Positions 1 to 7,108 of a stretch of DNA of 10,507 bases are shown piece after piece; the stretch's first letter is position 1; every line of letters begins with the position of its first letter. Source of the stretch: Alphaproteobacteria bacterium (GTDB lineage Bacteria; Pseudomonadota; Alphaproteobacteria; ATCC43930; CGMCC-115725); contig VAZT01000038.1 in assembly GCA_005884825.1 (NCBI GenBank), positions 1 through 10,507 of the forward strand, read 5' to 3'. The notes below the pieces were generated by a model, which had not been told where the DNA came from, searched no databases, and saw nothing but the letters and a program-made list of their open reading frames with translations. A program made the translations under genes and the position numbers.

Positions 1-690
1 TGTAATGTCGCAACCGGCCGGCCCGATCTGCTCGACCCGCACGAACCCGAGCGCGTCGGCGAAGCCGTGGCGGCGCTCGGCCTCTCGCACGTAGTCGTCA
101 CCTCGGTCGACCGCGACGACCTCGATGACGGCGGCGCCGGGCATTTCGCTCGCACCATCACCGCGATCCGTCGCACTTCGCCCGGCACAACGATCGAGGT
201 GCTGACCCCCGATTTTCTGCGCAAAAACGGGGCGCTCGAAATTGTCGTCGCGGCCAAGCCGGACGTGTTTAACCACAATCTGGAGACTGTGCCCCGCCTT
301 TATGCCGAAGTGCGGCCGGGCGCCCGGTATTTTCATTCGTTGCGGCTGCTCGACGAGGCCAAGCGGCTCGATCCTGCGCTGTTTACAAAATCCGGAATGA
401 TGGTGGGGCTCGGCGAGGGGAAAGCCGAGGTATTGCAGGTAATGGACGATCTGCGGGCCGCCGACGTCGATTTCTTGACGATTGGGCAATACCTGCAGCC
501 GACCGCAAAGCATCATGCGATTGCCCGCTTCGTTACGCCGGAGGAATTCCGCAGCTACGCCGGTTTCGCGGCAGCCAAGGGGTTTCTGCTGGTCTCGGCC
601 TCGCCGCTGACCCGGTCTTCCTATCACGCGGGGGATGATTTCGCGAGGCTGCGCGCTGCGCGCGCCGCCAAGCTCACCGCTGCCGGCTAG
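1..690 (+). CDS. lipA: Lipoyl synthase, C-terminal part (cut by left window edge)
   Basis: Radical-SAM enzyme that inserts two sulfurs into octanoyl groups on lipoyl domains, the last step of lipoate synthesis in the cytosol. The frame is open from base 1 and gives 229 residues; the family is about 320 long, so roughly 90 N-terminal residues lie outside. The first visible residue is the Cys of CNVATGRP, which fits the last cysteine of the CxxxCxxC cluster motif. Other family blocks follow: VVVTSVDRDDLDDGGA (about residues 31-46), FNHNLETVPRLY, the KSGMMVGLGE block, TIGQYLQPTAKHH, and the C-terminal ASPLTRSSYHAG, whose RSSY serine is a known ligand of the auxiliary cluster. The stop is TAG at 688-690. 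The gene ends 11 bases before the COQ10-like gene, consistent with one operon. It looks intact and functional as far as it is visible. Confidence 0.97.
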   Translation, partial: CNVATGRPDLLDPHEPERVGEAVAALGLSHVVVTSVDRDDLDDGGAGHFARTITAIRRTSPGTTIEVLTPDFLRKNGALEIVVAAKPDVFNHNLETVPRLYAEVRPGARYFHSLRLLDEAKRLDPALFTKSGMMVGLGEGKAEVLQVMDDLRAADVDFLTIGQYLQPTAKHHAIARFVTPEEFRSYAGFAAAKGFLLVSASPLTRSSYHAGDDFARLRAARAAKLTAAG

Positions 691-701
691 GTTTCGCCGA
701 C

Positions 702-1166
702 ATGCCCACCCATGCGGAAGAGCGTGTCATTCCGTACACGCCCGAGCAGCTCTTCGCCCTCGTCGCCGACATTGAGCGGTATCCCGAATTTCTGCCCTGG
801 TGCATCGGCGCGCGAATCAAGGAGCGGCGGCCCGATCTGGTCGTCGCCGATCTGATCATCGGGTTCCGCATGTTCCGCGAGCGGTTTACCTCGCGAGTGT
901 CGCTCTTCCCACCGCGGCGGATCGATGTCACCTATGCCGAGGGGCCGTTCCGCTACTTGAACAACCACTGGACTTTCACCCCGGTCTCCGGTGGCTGCAA
1001 AGTCGGGTTTTTCGTCGATTTCGAATTCAAGTCGCGGCTGTTGCAGAGACTGATCGAAGTGCTGTTCAGCGAGGCCGTCCGCCGCATGGTCGGCGCCTTT
1101 GAAAGGCGCGCACGCGACCTCTACGGCGTCCCCGCCCGGCGCGATGCCGACCAGCCGGCGACCTGA
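702..1166 (+). CDS. COQ10/RatA-family START-domain protein
   Basis: A 154-residue single-domain protein of the polyketide cyclase / START (SRPBCC) superfamily, COQ10 type. It shows the family opening (EERVIPYTPEQLFALVADIERYPEFLPWC, residues about 6-34), a middle RFTSRVSLFPPRRIDV block, and the GPFRYLNNHWTFTP block, then a C-terminal helix rich in Arg (SEAVRRMVGAFERRARDLYG). In mitochondria COQ10 binds ubiquinone and supports respiration; bacterial relatives are also annotated as RatA-type toxins, but that label is less likely here given the lipA neighbour. The ATG at 702 starts 11 bases after the lipA stop; the ribosome site is weak, so translation may be coupled to lipA. Length is usual for the family. 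No anomaly seen. Confidence 0.92.
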   Translation: MPTHAEERVIPYTPEQLFALVADIERYPEFLPWCIGARIKERRPDLVVADLIIGFRMFRERFTSRVSLFPPRRIDVTYAEGPFRYLNNHWTFTPVSGGCKVGFFVDFEFKSRLLQRLIEVLFSEAVRRMVGAFERRARDLYGVPARRDADQPAT

Positions 1167-1260
1167 ACCATTTAGGCTTTGATCCGAGTAGGCGCGCGGT
1201 AGTCAGACCGAGGATCTCACCCTTCTTTCGGCCAGACTCTGCCAAAGCTAGACGATTTGA

Positions 1261-1850
1261 AATTGTCGCGTCGATGATTTCTCGATGATTGACCACCACA
1301 TGTTCCCCCGTCAGGTCGCGTTATCACCGGCAGATCTTTTGATATTTAGGCTCATTACAAGTCTCACGCCTTTCTTCTTCGGGTTTGAAGTGCCGCCCAC
1401 GATCGGATTATTCATTCCCGGCAGGTGGATAACTTTCGCTGAGGCAAACGCATACCATCTCCGCAATGCAGTAAATTTCTTTCGCGACGTACCGGCTCTG
1501 CCGATACATGATTTACCGGACGGCTCTGTCGTTCTGGAGCTCGTCAGCCGCCCGGTGCACTATCAACTCTACGGAGCTGGCCTTACCAACCAGGTGGTCA
1601 GCTATCCGGAAGCGGTTGGGCTCTTCCAAGAAGGCGACGCTTGGAATCTCCGGGCGGCCGAATTCCGCCGCTTGGGCGTGACCTACGCTTATGCGATGGG
1701 TATTCCGACGCTCGCACCCGGATGCGTGCGCCTGAGTCTGACGCGCAACTCGACCGCAACCCGTTCAACAACGAGCCGCTCGCCGAACCGCGAGTTCTCT
1801 GCCGCGTCATCGATGTCCCGCTTCTGTGTCGCACTAGCCCGCGGATTTGA
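1261..1850 (+). pseudogene. Frameshifted remnant, possibly the C-terminal tail of a membrane glycosyltransferase
   Basis: The frame is open from 1261, with an ATG at 1285. It reads plausibly to about 1700: the stretch DLPDGSVVLELVSRPVHYQL, then YGAGLTNQVVSYPE, then FRRLGVTYAY. This order (Leu-Pro-x-Gly-Ser start of a strand, LYG..LTN.VV, then LGV.Y) resembles the soluble tail of GT39/ArnT-like integral membrane glycosyltransferases. After about 1700 this frame turns into Ser/Thr/Arg-rich nonsense, while the frame one base behind reads QLDRNPFNNEPLAEPRVLCR and stops at 1848-1850, so a frameshift near 1690-1740 is likely. The many membrane segments expected upstream are absent: lipA and the COQ10-like gene sit there instead. 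The same frame-1 reading continues past 1860 only as antisense of the HpnL-like gene. The family assignment is an inference from pattern, not certain. Confidence 0.45.
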
Positions 1851-1859
1851 GTCGCGCGT

Positions 1860-2849
1860 TTACCGGGGCGGGCTCCGATCGGAGACTGATGCGCTGCGCC
1901 GCCACAAGCGCCCGCCCTCGGCAACTTGCCAGGTCCCGAGCGCGGGCAGTCCGATCACGAGGTCGCGCGCCCGCTTCAAGAGCGAAATGGCGAGTGCCAT
2001 TTCCGGTGTCAGCCCGAATGCGGCGCCGATCAGTATATACGCTCCTTCCTGCACGCCAACGGCGTTGGGAATCGCAAACGCGACCGTTCGGATGGCATAA
2101 AGCAAACTCTCTATGACCAGCACAGTCGGAAAGCCGAGCGGCGCACCGGCAAGACGAAGCGCGATCCAGACCTCGACGGCGCTGAGCATCCAACAGCCTA
2201 GGTGCAGGGCGAATCCGCCCCATAAGCCGGCTCTGCGTCGATACGTCTCGGCAAGCGCCGCGTGGACGGCGGCCATCCCGGAAGCGGTCCGTTCCGCCCA
2301 GCCCCGTCCCAGCATCCGCGCTAACCGATCAAAGAACGCGAACCCGTGCCGCTGGACGATGACAAATGCGATTGCAAAGAGCCCGGTTGTGGCAAGGCCG
2401 AACGTCACCGGCAGCGACACCGGCATACCGGGCCGAAGATCGACGAGCAAAATCAAACCGATAGCCATATAGGCCAGCTTGGCCAGAAATTCGAGGGTCA
2501 GGTCGACCATGGTGGTCGCCGCGGCGACGGATCCCGGCACACCGGCGAGCGCTACCGCACGGGCTCCCAGAACGCAGCCCCCCATCTGCGACACCGGCAG
2601 TACCTCGGACCCGGCGTCGCGGATCAGACGCCCCCATATGAATGCCCAAGCGTGCGCCCGAGGCACGAGCAGCCGCCAAGCGATCCCTTCGAGCGAGATT
2701 ACCGCCAAATGAATGACGCAAATCGCCGAAAAGCCAGCCCAACCGATCGCGCGCAGCGATCTGACCACGGCGCCGGCCCCGAAATACCCAACGAGTGCCC
2801 CGATCATCGCCAGCCCTAAAATGGCGGCAATGATCGGAATGACTTTCAT
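1860..2849 (-). CDS. HpnL-like integral membrane protein (LPG-synthase TM / flippase-like family)
   Basis: A 329-residue polytopic inner-membrane protein. From the ATG at 2849 it begins MKVIPIIAAILGLAMIG and shows repeated hydrophobic helices with family blocks: GWAGFSAICVIHLAV, WGRLIRDAGSEVLPVSQMGG (about residues 72-91), GARAVALAGVPGSVAA, TMVDLTLEFLAKLAY, and near the C-terminus AIPNAVGVQEGAYILIGAAF followed by ISLLKRARDLVIGLPALGTW. These match the HpnL subfamily of the lysylphosphatidylglycerol-synthase transmembrane superfamily, members of which are thought to move or modify membrane lipids or lipid-linked intermediates; HpnL itself is tied to hopanoid loci. No other hopanoid gene is visible here, so the substrate is open. 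The frame extends to a TTG at 2924, but that 25-residue extension is basic and polar and unlike the family, so 2849 is preferred. It is divergent from the alkaline-phosphatase-fold gene across a 134-base gap. Confidence 0.88.
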   Translation of the reverse strand: MKVIPIIAAILGLAMIGALVGYFGAGAVVRSLRAIGWAGFSAICVIHLAVISLEGIAWRLLVPRAHAWAFIWGRLIRDAGSEVLPVSQMGGCVLGARAVALAGVPGSVAAATTMVDLTLEFLAKLAYMAIGLILLVDLRPGMPVSLPVTFGLATTGLFAIAFVIVQRHGFAFFDRLARMLGRGWAERTASGMAAVHAALAETYRRRAGLWGGFALHLGCWMLSAVEVWIALRLAGAPLGFPTVLVIESLLYAIRTVAFAIPNAVGVQEGAYILIGAAFGLTPEMALAISLLKRARDLVIGLPALGTWQVAEGGRLWRRSASVSDRSPPR

Positions 2850-2878
2850 GAGATTACAAGCAACTGCGGGCTTTTTTC

Positions 2879-2905
2879 TTGACCTGAGAGGCAGGTGGGT
2901 ACACT
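2879..2905 (+). promoter_or_regulatory. Possible sigma-70-like promoter for the alkaline-phosphatase-fold gene
   Basis: TTGACC at 2879-2884 (5 of 6 to the -35 consensus) and TACACT at 2900-2905 (4 of 6 to the -10). The spacer is 15 bases, shorter than the usual 17, which weakens the call. It lies in the divergent gap, about 80 bases before the start at 2984. Confidence 0.3.
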
Positions 2906-2983
2906 TTTTGCGAGCGTCTTTCAAGGCTCACTTGGGGCCTCCGCAAGTGCCACCAATTAACTCTGGCGCGTTGGGCTAGGTCG

Positions 2984-4411
2984 ATGGCAAAGATTCTTCT
3001 GCTGGAATTTAACGAGATTTGTCCGCCGCTCCTGAGGAGATGGATGGACGAGGGGAAGCTTCCTAATTTTACTGCTCTCTACAATTCCTCCCAAGTGTTT
3101 ACCAGCGTAGCTGATGTCTCTGAAGCCGACTATCTGGAACCGTGGATTCAGTGGTATTCAATCCATACTGGACTGCCCTATGATGAGCACAAGGTTTTCT
3201 ACCTGACGGACGGCCCCAAGGCCGATCACTCCGACATATGGCGCCGTCTCGCCGGCCTCGGCAAGTCGGTGATGAATTGCGGCAGCATGAATGCGCGAGC
3301 CTTGGCCGGCGCCGGCGTGTTCTACCTCCCTGACCCCTGGTGCAACAACCAGCCCGCCTGGCCGACCGAAATCGAGGTATTCAAGACTGTAATGGCCAAA
3401 TTGGTTCAGGAAAGTACGAGAGGCGTGGCGCTGGGCGTAAACGAGTGGCTGCTGTTCGTGACGTTCTTGCTGCGCCACGGTCTCGCAGCGGACACAATTC
3501 GAGCGATATTGGCGCAACTCGGCAGCGAGCGGCTTTCGCGGGCGGACGTCAAGTGGCGGCGGGTAGCGCTCGCGGACCGCCTGCAATTCGATTTGTTCCG
3601 CCACTACTATCGTCGAATGCGTCCCGATTTTGCGACCTTCTTCATTAATAGCACCGCGCATTTGCAACATGCCTATTGGCGTCACATGGACCCCGACGCG
3701 TTTCCGTTGAAGCCGGCGAAAGACGAGATGGAGAGCTATGGTGACGCGGTCCTGTTTGGATACCGGTCCATGGATGCGCTGCTCCGGCGGTTCTTCGCGT
3801 TGGCGGAGGCGGATACCACCGTCATCCTGTGCTCGGCGCTAAGCCAGCAGCCGTTCTTGAAGCGCGAGGGGAGGGGTGGCCAGCATTTTTACCGATTGCG
3901 CGATGTTCCGCATTTTCTCCAACTGCTCGATATCGCGCCCCGCATGGTCGAGCCGGTGATGACCCATCAATATCGTCTCCGGTTCGCCGATCGCGCCGCG
4001 GCCGAGAAAGCGCTTGCCGTCCTCAAACAATTAAAGCTTGGAGCGGACACAGTGTTTGGAGCACGCCTTTCCGGCACCGATATCCATTTCGGCTGTCAGA
4101 TATACGATAGGCTCGAGAGTAACGGGGAGATCGCCGGAGTGCCCGGGCGCAACGAGCCCCTTTATTTTTTTGACGTGCTTTATGCGATCGATGCCGTCAA
4201 GAGTGCGCGCCATCATCCGGAGGGGGTCCTGTGGCTGCATACCGGCGAACATGCGGTACACAACGAGCCGGTCTCGATCCTCGATATTGCCCCGACGATC
4301 TATGATTTGATGGGTGTCGGCGACGGGGTCGGCTGCGATGCCGTCCGCGGCGCCAGTCTCGTCACGCATTTCCGCTCCGGCGGTCGAGCGGAAGAAAGGC
4401 GAGTCGCCTGA
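2984..4411 (+). CDS. Alkaline-phosphatase-fold protein, probably catalytically impaired
   Basis: A 475-residue protein with no signal peptide, so probably cytosolic or membrane-peripheral. The fold is shown by its blocks: the N-terminal strand ILLLEFNE (residues 4-11), IHTGLPYDEH (60-69, the TG..P..H signature after the nucleophile loop), FFINSTAHLQHAYWRHMDP (219-237), TVILCSALSQQPF (279-291), and HTGEHAVHN plus ILDIAPTIYDLMGV (419-445). Active relatives (type I phosphodiesterase / nucleotide pyrophosphatase and alkaline phosphatase) carry a Ser/Thr nucleophile just before the TG signature, a D..xxH metal pair in the third block and SDHG in the fourth. Here the nucleophile position falls in EPWIQW, the aspartate of the third block reads Ala, and SDHG reads SALS. 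This suggests a binding or regulatory role, or a divergent chemistry. The ATG at 2984 has only a weak ribosome site. The 3' end has a diverged relic copy at 5970-6180. Confidence 0.8.
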   Translation: MAKILLLEFNEICPPLLRRWMDEGKLPNFTALYNSSQVFTSVADVSEADYLEPWIQWYSIHTGLPYDEHKVFYLTDGPKADHSDIWRRLAGLGKSVMNCGSMNARALAGAGVFYLPDPWCNNQPAWPTEIEVFKTVMAKLVQESTRGVALGVNEWLLFVTFLLRHGLAADTIRAILAQLGSERLSRADVKWRRVALADRLQFDLFRHYYRRMRPDFATFFINSTAHLQHAYWRHMDPDAFPLKPAKDEMESYGDAVLFGYRSMDALLRRFFALAEADTTVILCSALSQQPFLKREGRGGQHFYRLRDVPHFLQLLDIAPRMVEPVMTHQYRLRFADRAAAEKALAVLKQLKLGADTVFGARLSGTDIHFGCQIYDRLESNGEIAGVPGRNEPLYFFDVLYAIDAVKSARHHPEGVLWLHTGEHAVHNEPVSILDIAPTIYDLMGVGDGVGCDAVRGASLVTHFRSGGRAEERRVA

Positions 4412-4771
4412 TCGGCGTGTGCTAAATCCCCTCTTTCACTCGACACCCCGCAGATGATCTAGATACCAGCGTTCCTGTTCAGGACTTCCGGATCAAACCC
4501 AATCCCCCAAAGCACCTCTCCCCTGGTCCGTCCACCGCACCCGCCGCCGGTAACCTGTTATTACAGAAAAAAAACAGGAGGAGACGGTTGGCTGAGGATC
4601 CGGCGCTTTTCATAAAAAACAAAAGCCCAAACTCCGCGCATCCCCGCTGCAAACGGCGAAAGAACACCAAGACGACGTTTGTCACCACGGATCTGCATCA
4701 ACAAAAACCCTGATCTGCCGGGCCTAGCGCAGCACCACTCTCTGCCATCATACCCTCGCATACGATTACGG
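4412..4771. other. 360-base gap without a supported gene
   Basis: This stretch separates two convergent genes. The short minus-strand frames within it show no recognisable family and poor composition. A weak hairpin (CCTGTT at 4554-4559 with AACAGG at 4573-4578, A-rich loop) is present but has no T-run after it on either strand, so I do not call it a terminator. Nothing else seen. Confidence 0.6.
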
Positions 4772-5778
4772 CTATTTTCCGGCCCATATCCGTCTTCTTG
4801 GTAGAGAGGGAAGGTCGTCGCCCGTGGTGGCGCGCGGGTTGCGCGGCTTTTCGATCAATCCTCTTAGAGAACGGGCCACGGTGGCCAGCCGACCGGGTAT
4901 CAAGGGGCGGGTTTGTTCAGCCCGATCGGCGATCCAATCGCCGATCGCAAATCGGCGAAAGGTCGACAGGTCCACGCGATAGCGGGTGGTGGGCACGATT
5001 TCGCCGCCAAATTTACGCAAGAAAAGGTGTGCGCCCCCGAGACTGTAGTGGGTCATGCCCTCCCGGCATCCCCACTCGATCGCCCGCCAATGCAATAAGT
5101 CATTGGGTCGTAGATGTAGCGCATTCTGCAGCGAGCTGTTCGCCGCATATTCCTCTGATGGAACTCCACTTCTCCTGGGATCGACAACCCCTTGCGGCGA
5201 GACCACTCGACACAGACCGAATAATAGGCGGAGACCTTGCCAGGGTCGTTGGCTGGCTCGACAGAAACCCCATACTTAATCGCTCTTTTGATGTTCCTGC
5301 GCTTATTTTCCGAGAATTTTCGGAAGAGCGCATCTGGACCGCGCGACAGATCCAGCATAACGACGCCTTCGTATTGTTTCTTGCGAAAGCGGGGGTCGAC
5401 CAGAGTCACGATGTCAGACCACACGAACAGGTCCACCAGCTTTGCGGATGCTGCCTCTAGAAGAAGACCATCGACCACGTTTGTCATCGCCCGTACACGA
5501 TCGGCGCGGCGTGAAAAGACGATCTGAGGGCGTACGGATAATCCGGATTGAACATATGCGCCGTCATTGGTCCCGGTCAGAATCGCTGTCACCTCCGCGC
5601 CACTCAGGCTCAGAATGGCAAACGGCCCTTTATTGCGGAACCCGGGCTCTAAGAAATACTCCGGAGCCGTGTAGTGGGTCGGGAAATCGGCATCGGCTAA
5701 ACAGGCCCGCCAGAGCGCCTCGATCAGACCTCCTGGTTGACGATGTAGTATATAATACGATGGTGTCCTACCGTTCAT
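4772..5778 (-). pseudogene. FemAB/GNAT-type acyltransferase, broken by frameshift and internal deletion
   Basis: Reading from the ATG at 5778, the first frame gives about 203 sensible residues: LLLEAASAKLVDLFVWSDIV, then FRKFSENKRRNIKRAIKYGV (the typical basic block of FemAB-like N-acyltransferases), then VEWSRRKGLSIPGE. From about 5155 on, sense continues in a different frame: YAANSSLQNALHLRPNDLLH, WRAIEWGCREGMTHYSLGG and FLRKFGGEIVPTTRYRVDL, the standard C-terminal half of the family, ending at the TAG at 4772-4774. The roughly 50-60 residues that normally join these halves (the strand region carrying the A..dG...A motif) are missing, so a deletion of about 150-180 bases with a frame change lies at about 5150-5172. 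FemAB relatives transfer acyl or aminoacyl groups to envelope or peptide substrates in the cytosol. The product is very unlikely to be active. Confidence 0.8.
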
Positions 5779-5969
5779 TATAGCAGTCCGATCTTTGCTT
5801 CACACGTCGCTTCGCGCGCACACGGAGGCTTCGCCTGCCGAGCGTGTCTACACTGCCGACGCATGGACAATCGTCTTGCCGATTGATGTGATGGAATTGC
5901 ACGCATTCTGTACAACTCACCAGCGCGCAAGGGAATTCCGGCCATCTTACCTCCGAGTCAGGATAACGC

Positions 5970-6180
5970 CGTAGCTAAACCCGATGGGACGATTTTCGGT
6001 GCATACCGGTGAACGCGCAATACATAGCGAGCTATTTTTTCAATACTCGATATCGCCCCAGAGGTCTACGATTTAATGGGCGTTTGCAATGCGGTTGGAA
6101 ACACAACCGCCGCGTGGCGGCAGCCTCGTTCCGTGTTTCCGCTCCAGCAGTCGGGGGCTGATGGCAAGCGGATTGCCTAA
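5970..6180 (+). pseudogene. Relic of the 3' end of a second alkaline-phosphatase-fold gene
   Basis: This stretch aligns with the last about 200 bases of the gene at 2984-4411 (roughly 4210-4411). The anchor points are P-[DE]-G then a hydrophobic strand, GCATACCGGTGAA against GCATACCGGCGAA (the HTGE motif), and LDIAPEVYDLMGV here against LDIAPTIYDLMGV there (11 of 13 residues). Over the 39 bases of that last block 30 are identical and most differences are third-position, so this is a diverged homologue and not a fresh copy. The relic is out of frame: there is a 2-base excess between the HTGE and LDIAP blocks, and a further shift before HTGE. It ends with a TAA at 6178-6180, matching the intact gene's end. 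No 5' part of it was found upstream. Confidence 0.82.
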
Positions 6181-6205
6181 AAATTTGGGAAAGCCGACAA
6201 ATAAC

Positions 6206-6855
6206 TCAGCTATTTATCTGATAGATATAATATTTCTGGAATCCTCCAAAATGGCTTAGAAAGCTGCCTCGTGCGATGAGGTGAAACGTATCCAACCTCT
6301 CTTTAACGGCAGGCGGAATAGGGCTAAGATATATCAATATTCCTTGATGCCCGGTCTTGCGCAGAGAGAACTGATAGTTATCTAAAATGCGAAGCGCCAA
6401 GGTTGCGGAAAACGGGTTGTTGCAAAAGACTAATCGTGAAGAGTTTTCGAAAACTCTACTCCTATGAGGGATTTAAAAGAATACTGAGAGGCTACGAGCA
6501 AAACTCTGCCTTTTCCCGAGCCGAGATCGATAAAGGTAAATTGGCGAAGATCAGTCCTCATCTGGCGAAGTATTCTGTGGACCAGCGGTATCGCCGCCCC
6601 CTCGTAATGAACTGCATATTGCGCAGCGGGCGCTGACGTTTCTAAATTCCGAATTGGGATCGGCGTTTGAGTGTCGAGCCCGTATTTCAAGTCAAATTCC
6701 TCGTGAGCCTGAATGCTCCGTCGGATCAGCCACTCGCAATATGGCCAAATAAGGTTCTTTCCCACTAGAACGGCGGCGCCCCGCAACCCATTTTCTCTGA
6801 TATGCCGGCCTAATCTCTCGGCGTAATATTTTGGGGAGACAATCGGCTTGGTCAA
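6206..6855 (-). pseudogene. Class I SAM-dependent methyltransferase, broken by frameshift and internal deletion
   Basis: From a TTG at 6855 (AGGA 7 bases upstream) the first frame gives 141 residues ending FIDLGSGKGRVLLVASQYSF, then IGVEFSKTLHD and a stop at about 6430. FIDLGSGKGR is motif I of class I methyltransferases and the E of GVEFS is the residue that binds the SAM ribose. Just beyond, another frame reads VFCNNPFSATLALRIL and runs to the end at 6206 (HFGGFQKYYIYQINS): the NPF block is motif IV and the rest is the usual C-terminal sheet. The about 40-50 residues between (helix plus the Asp-Ala motif) are missing compared with the intact relative at 8118-8816. The start is uncertain: an ATG at 6925 with AAGGA upstream opens another frame (MRYRSLLTDVTQRL) that could be the original N-terminus cut off by a further 1-base shift. 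Confidence 0.78.
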
Positions 6856-7013
6856 GTTGAAGTCCTGTGTGCTGTAGCGGTGCGAGCCGTTGCGTCACAT
6901 CGGTGAGCAGCGACCGATACCTCATTTTGGGAATTCCTTAACTGCAATGAATGCCGGAAGGGTTGAGCCAGAGCCCCAAAACTTGCGTGAGCACCAGTCG
7001 ATTTTGAGTCACA

Positions 7014-7043
7014 TTGACACCCTCCCGTTCGTCCTGGCATCTT
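7014..7043 (+). promoter_or_regulatory. Weak candidate promoter before the GNAT gene
   Basis: A perfect TTGACA lies at 7014-7019 and CATCTT at 7038-7043 with an 18-base spacer. Only 3 of 6 bases of the -10 match. It faces the GNAT-methyltransferase pair that starts at 7109 and lies in the divergent gap after the broken methyltransferase. Confidence 0.25.
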
Positions 7044-7108
7044 GCCTCGACAGCTAAACTATTCCTGCGAAGCGCAGACACAATCTGTTGTAATGTGAGA
7101 GCAGCCCA

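Noticed and set aside
1834..2223. Various open frames overlapping the HpnL-like gene on both strands
   Set aside because: They are shadows of a well-supported membrane-protein frame and have Arg/Ser-rich nonsense composition.
2850..2924. 25-residue N-terminal extension of the HpnL-like protein from a TTG at 2924
   Set aside because: The extension is polar and basic, unlike the family; the ATG at 2849 gives the usual hydrophobic start and family length.
4398..4410. Short perfect inverted repeat AGGCGA-g-TCGCCT at the stop of the alkaline-phosphatase-fold gene
   Set aside because: It lies inside the coding end with no T-run; probably chance in GC-rich sequence.
4554..4578. Hairpin CCTGTT / AACAGG as a terminator
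   Set aside because: Only a 6-base stem with a 13-base A-rich loop and no T-run after it on either strand.
5820..5856. Small hairpin around GAGGCTTCGCCT within ACACG...CGTGT
   Set aside because: Short stem with an unpaired bulge and no T-run; not enough to call a terminator or regulatory RNA.
5787..5975. Plus-strand frame of about 60 residues (contains TADAWTIVLPIDVMELHAFC) just before the alkaline-phosphatase-fold relic
   Set aside because: No good start or ribosome site, no recognised family, and it does not align with the intact alkaline-phosphatase-fold gene.
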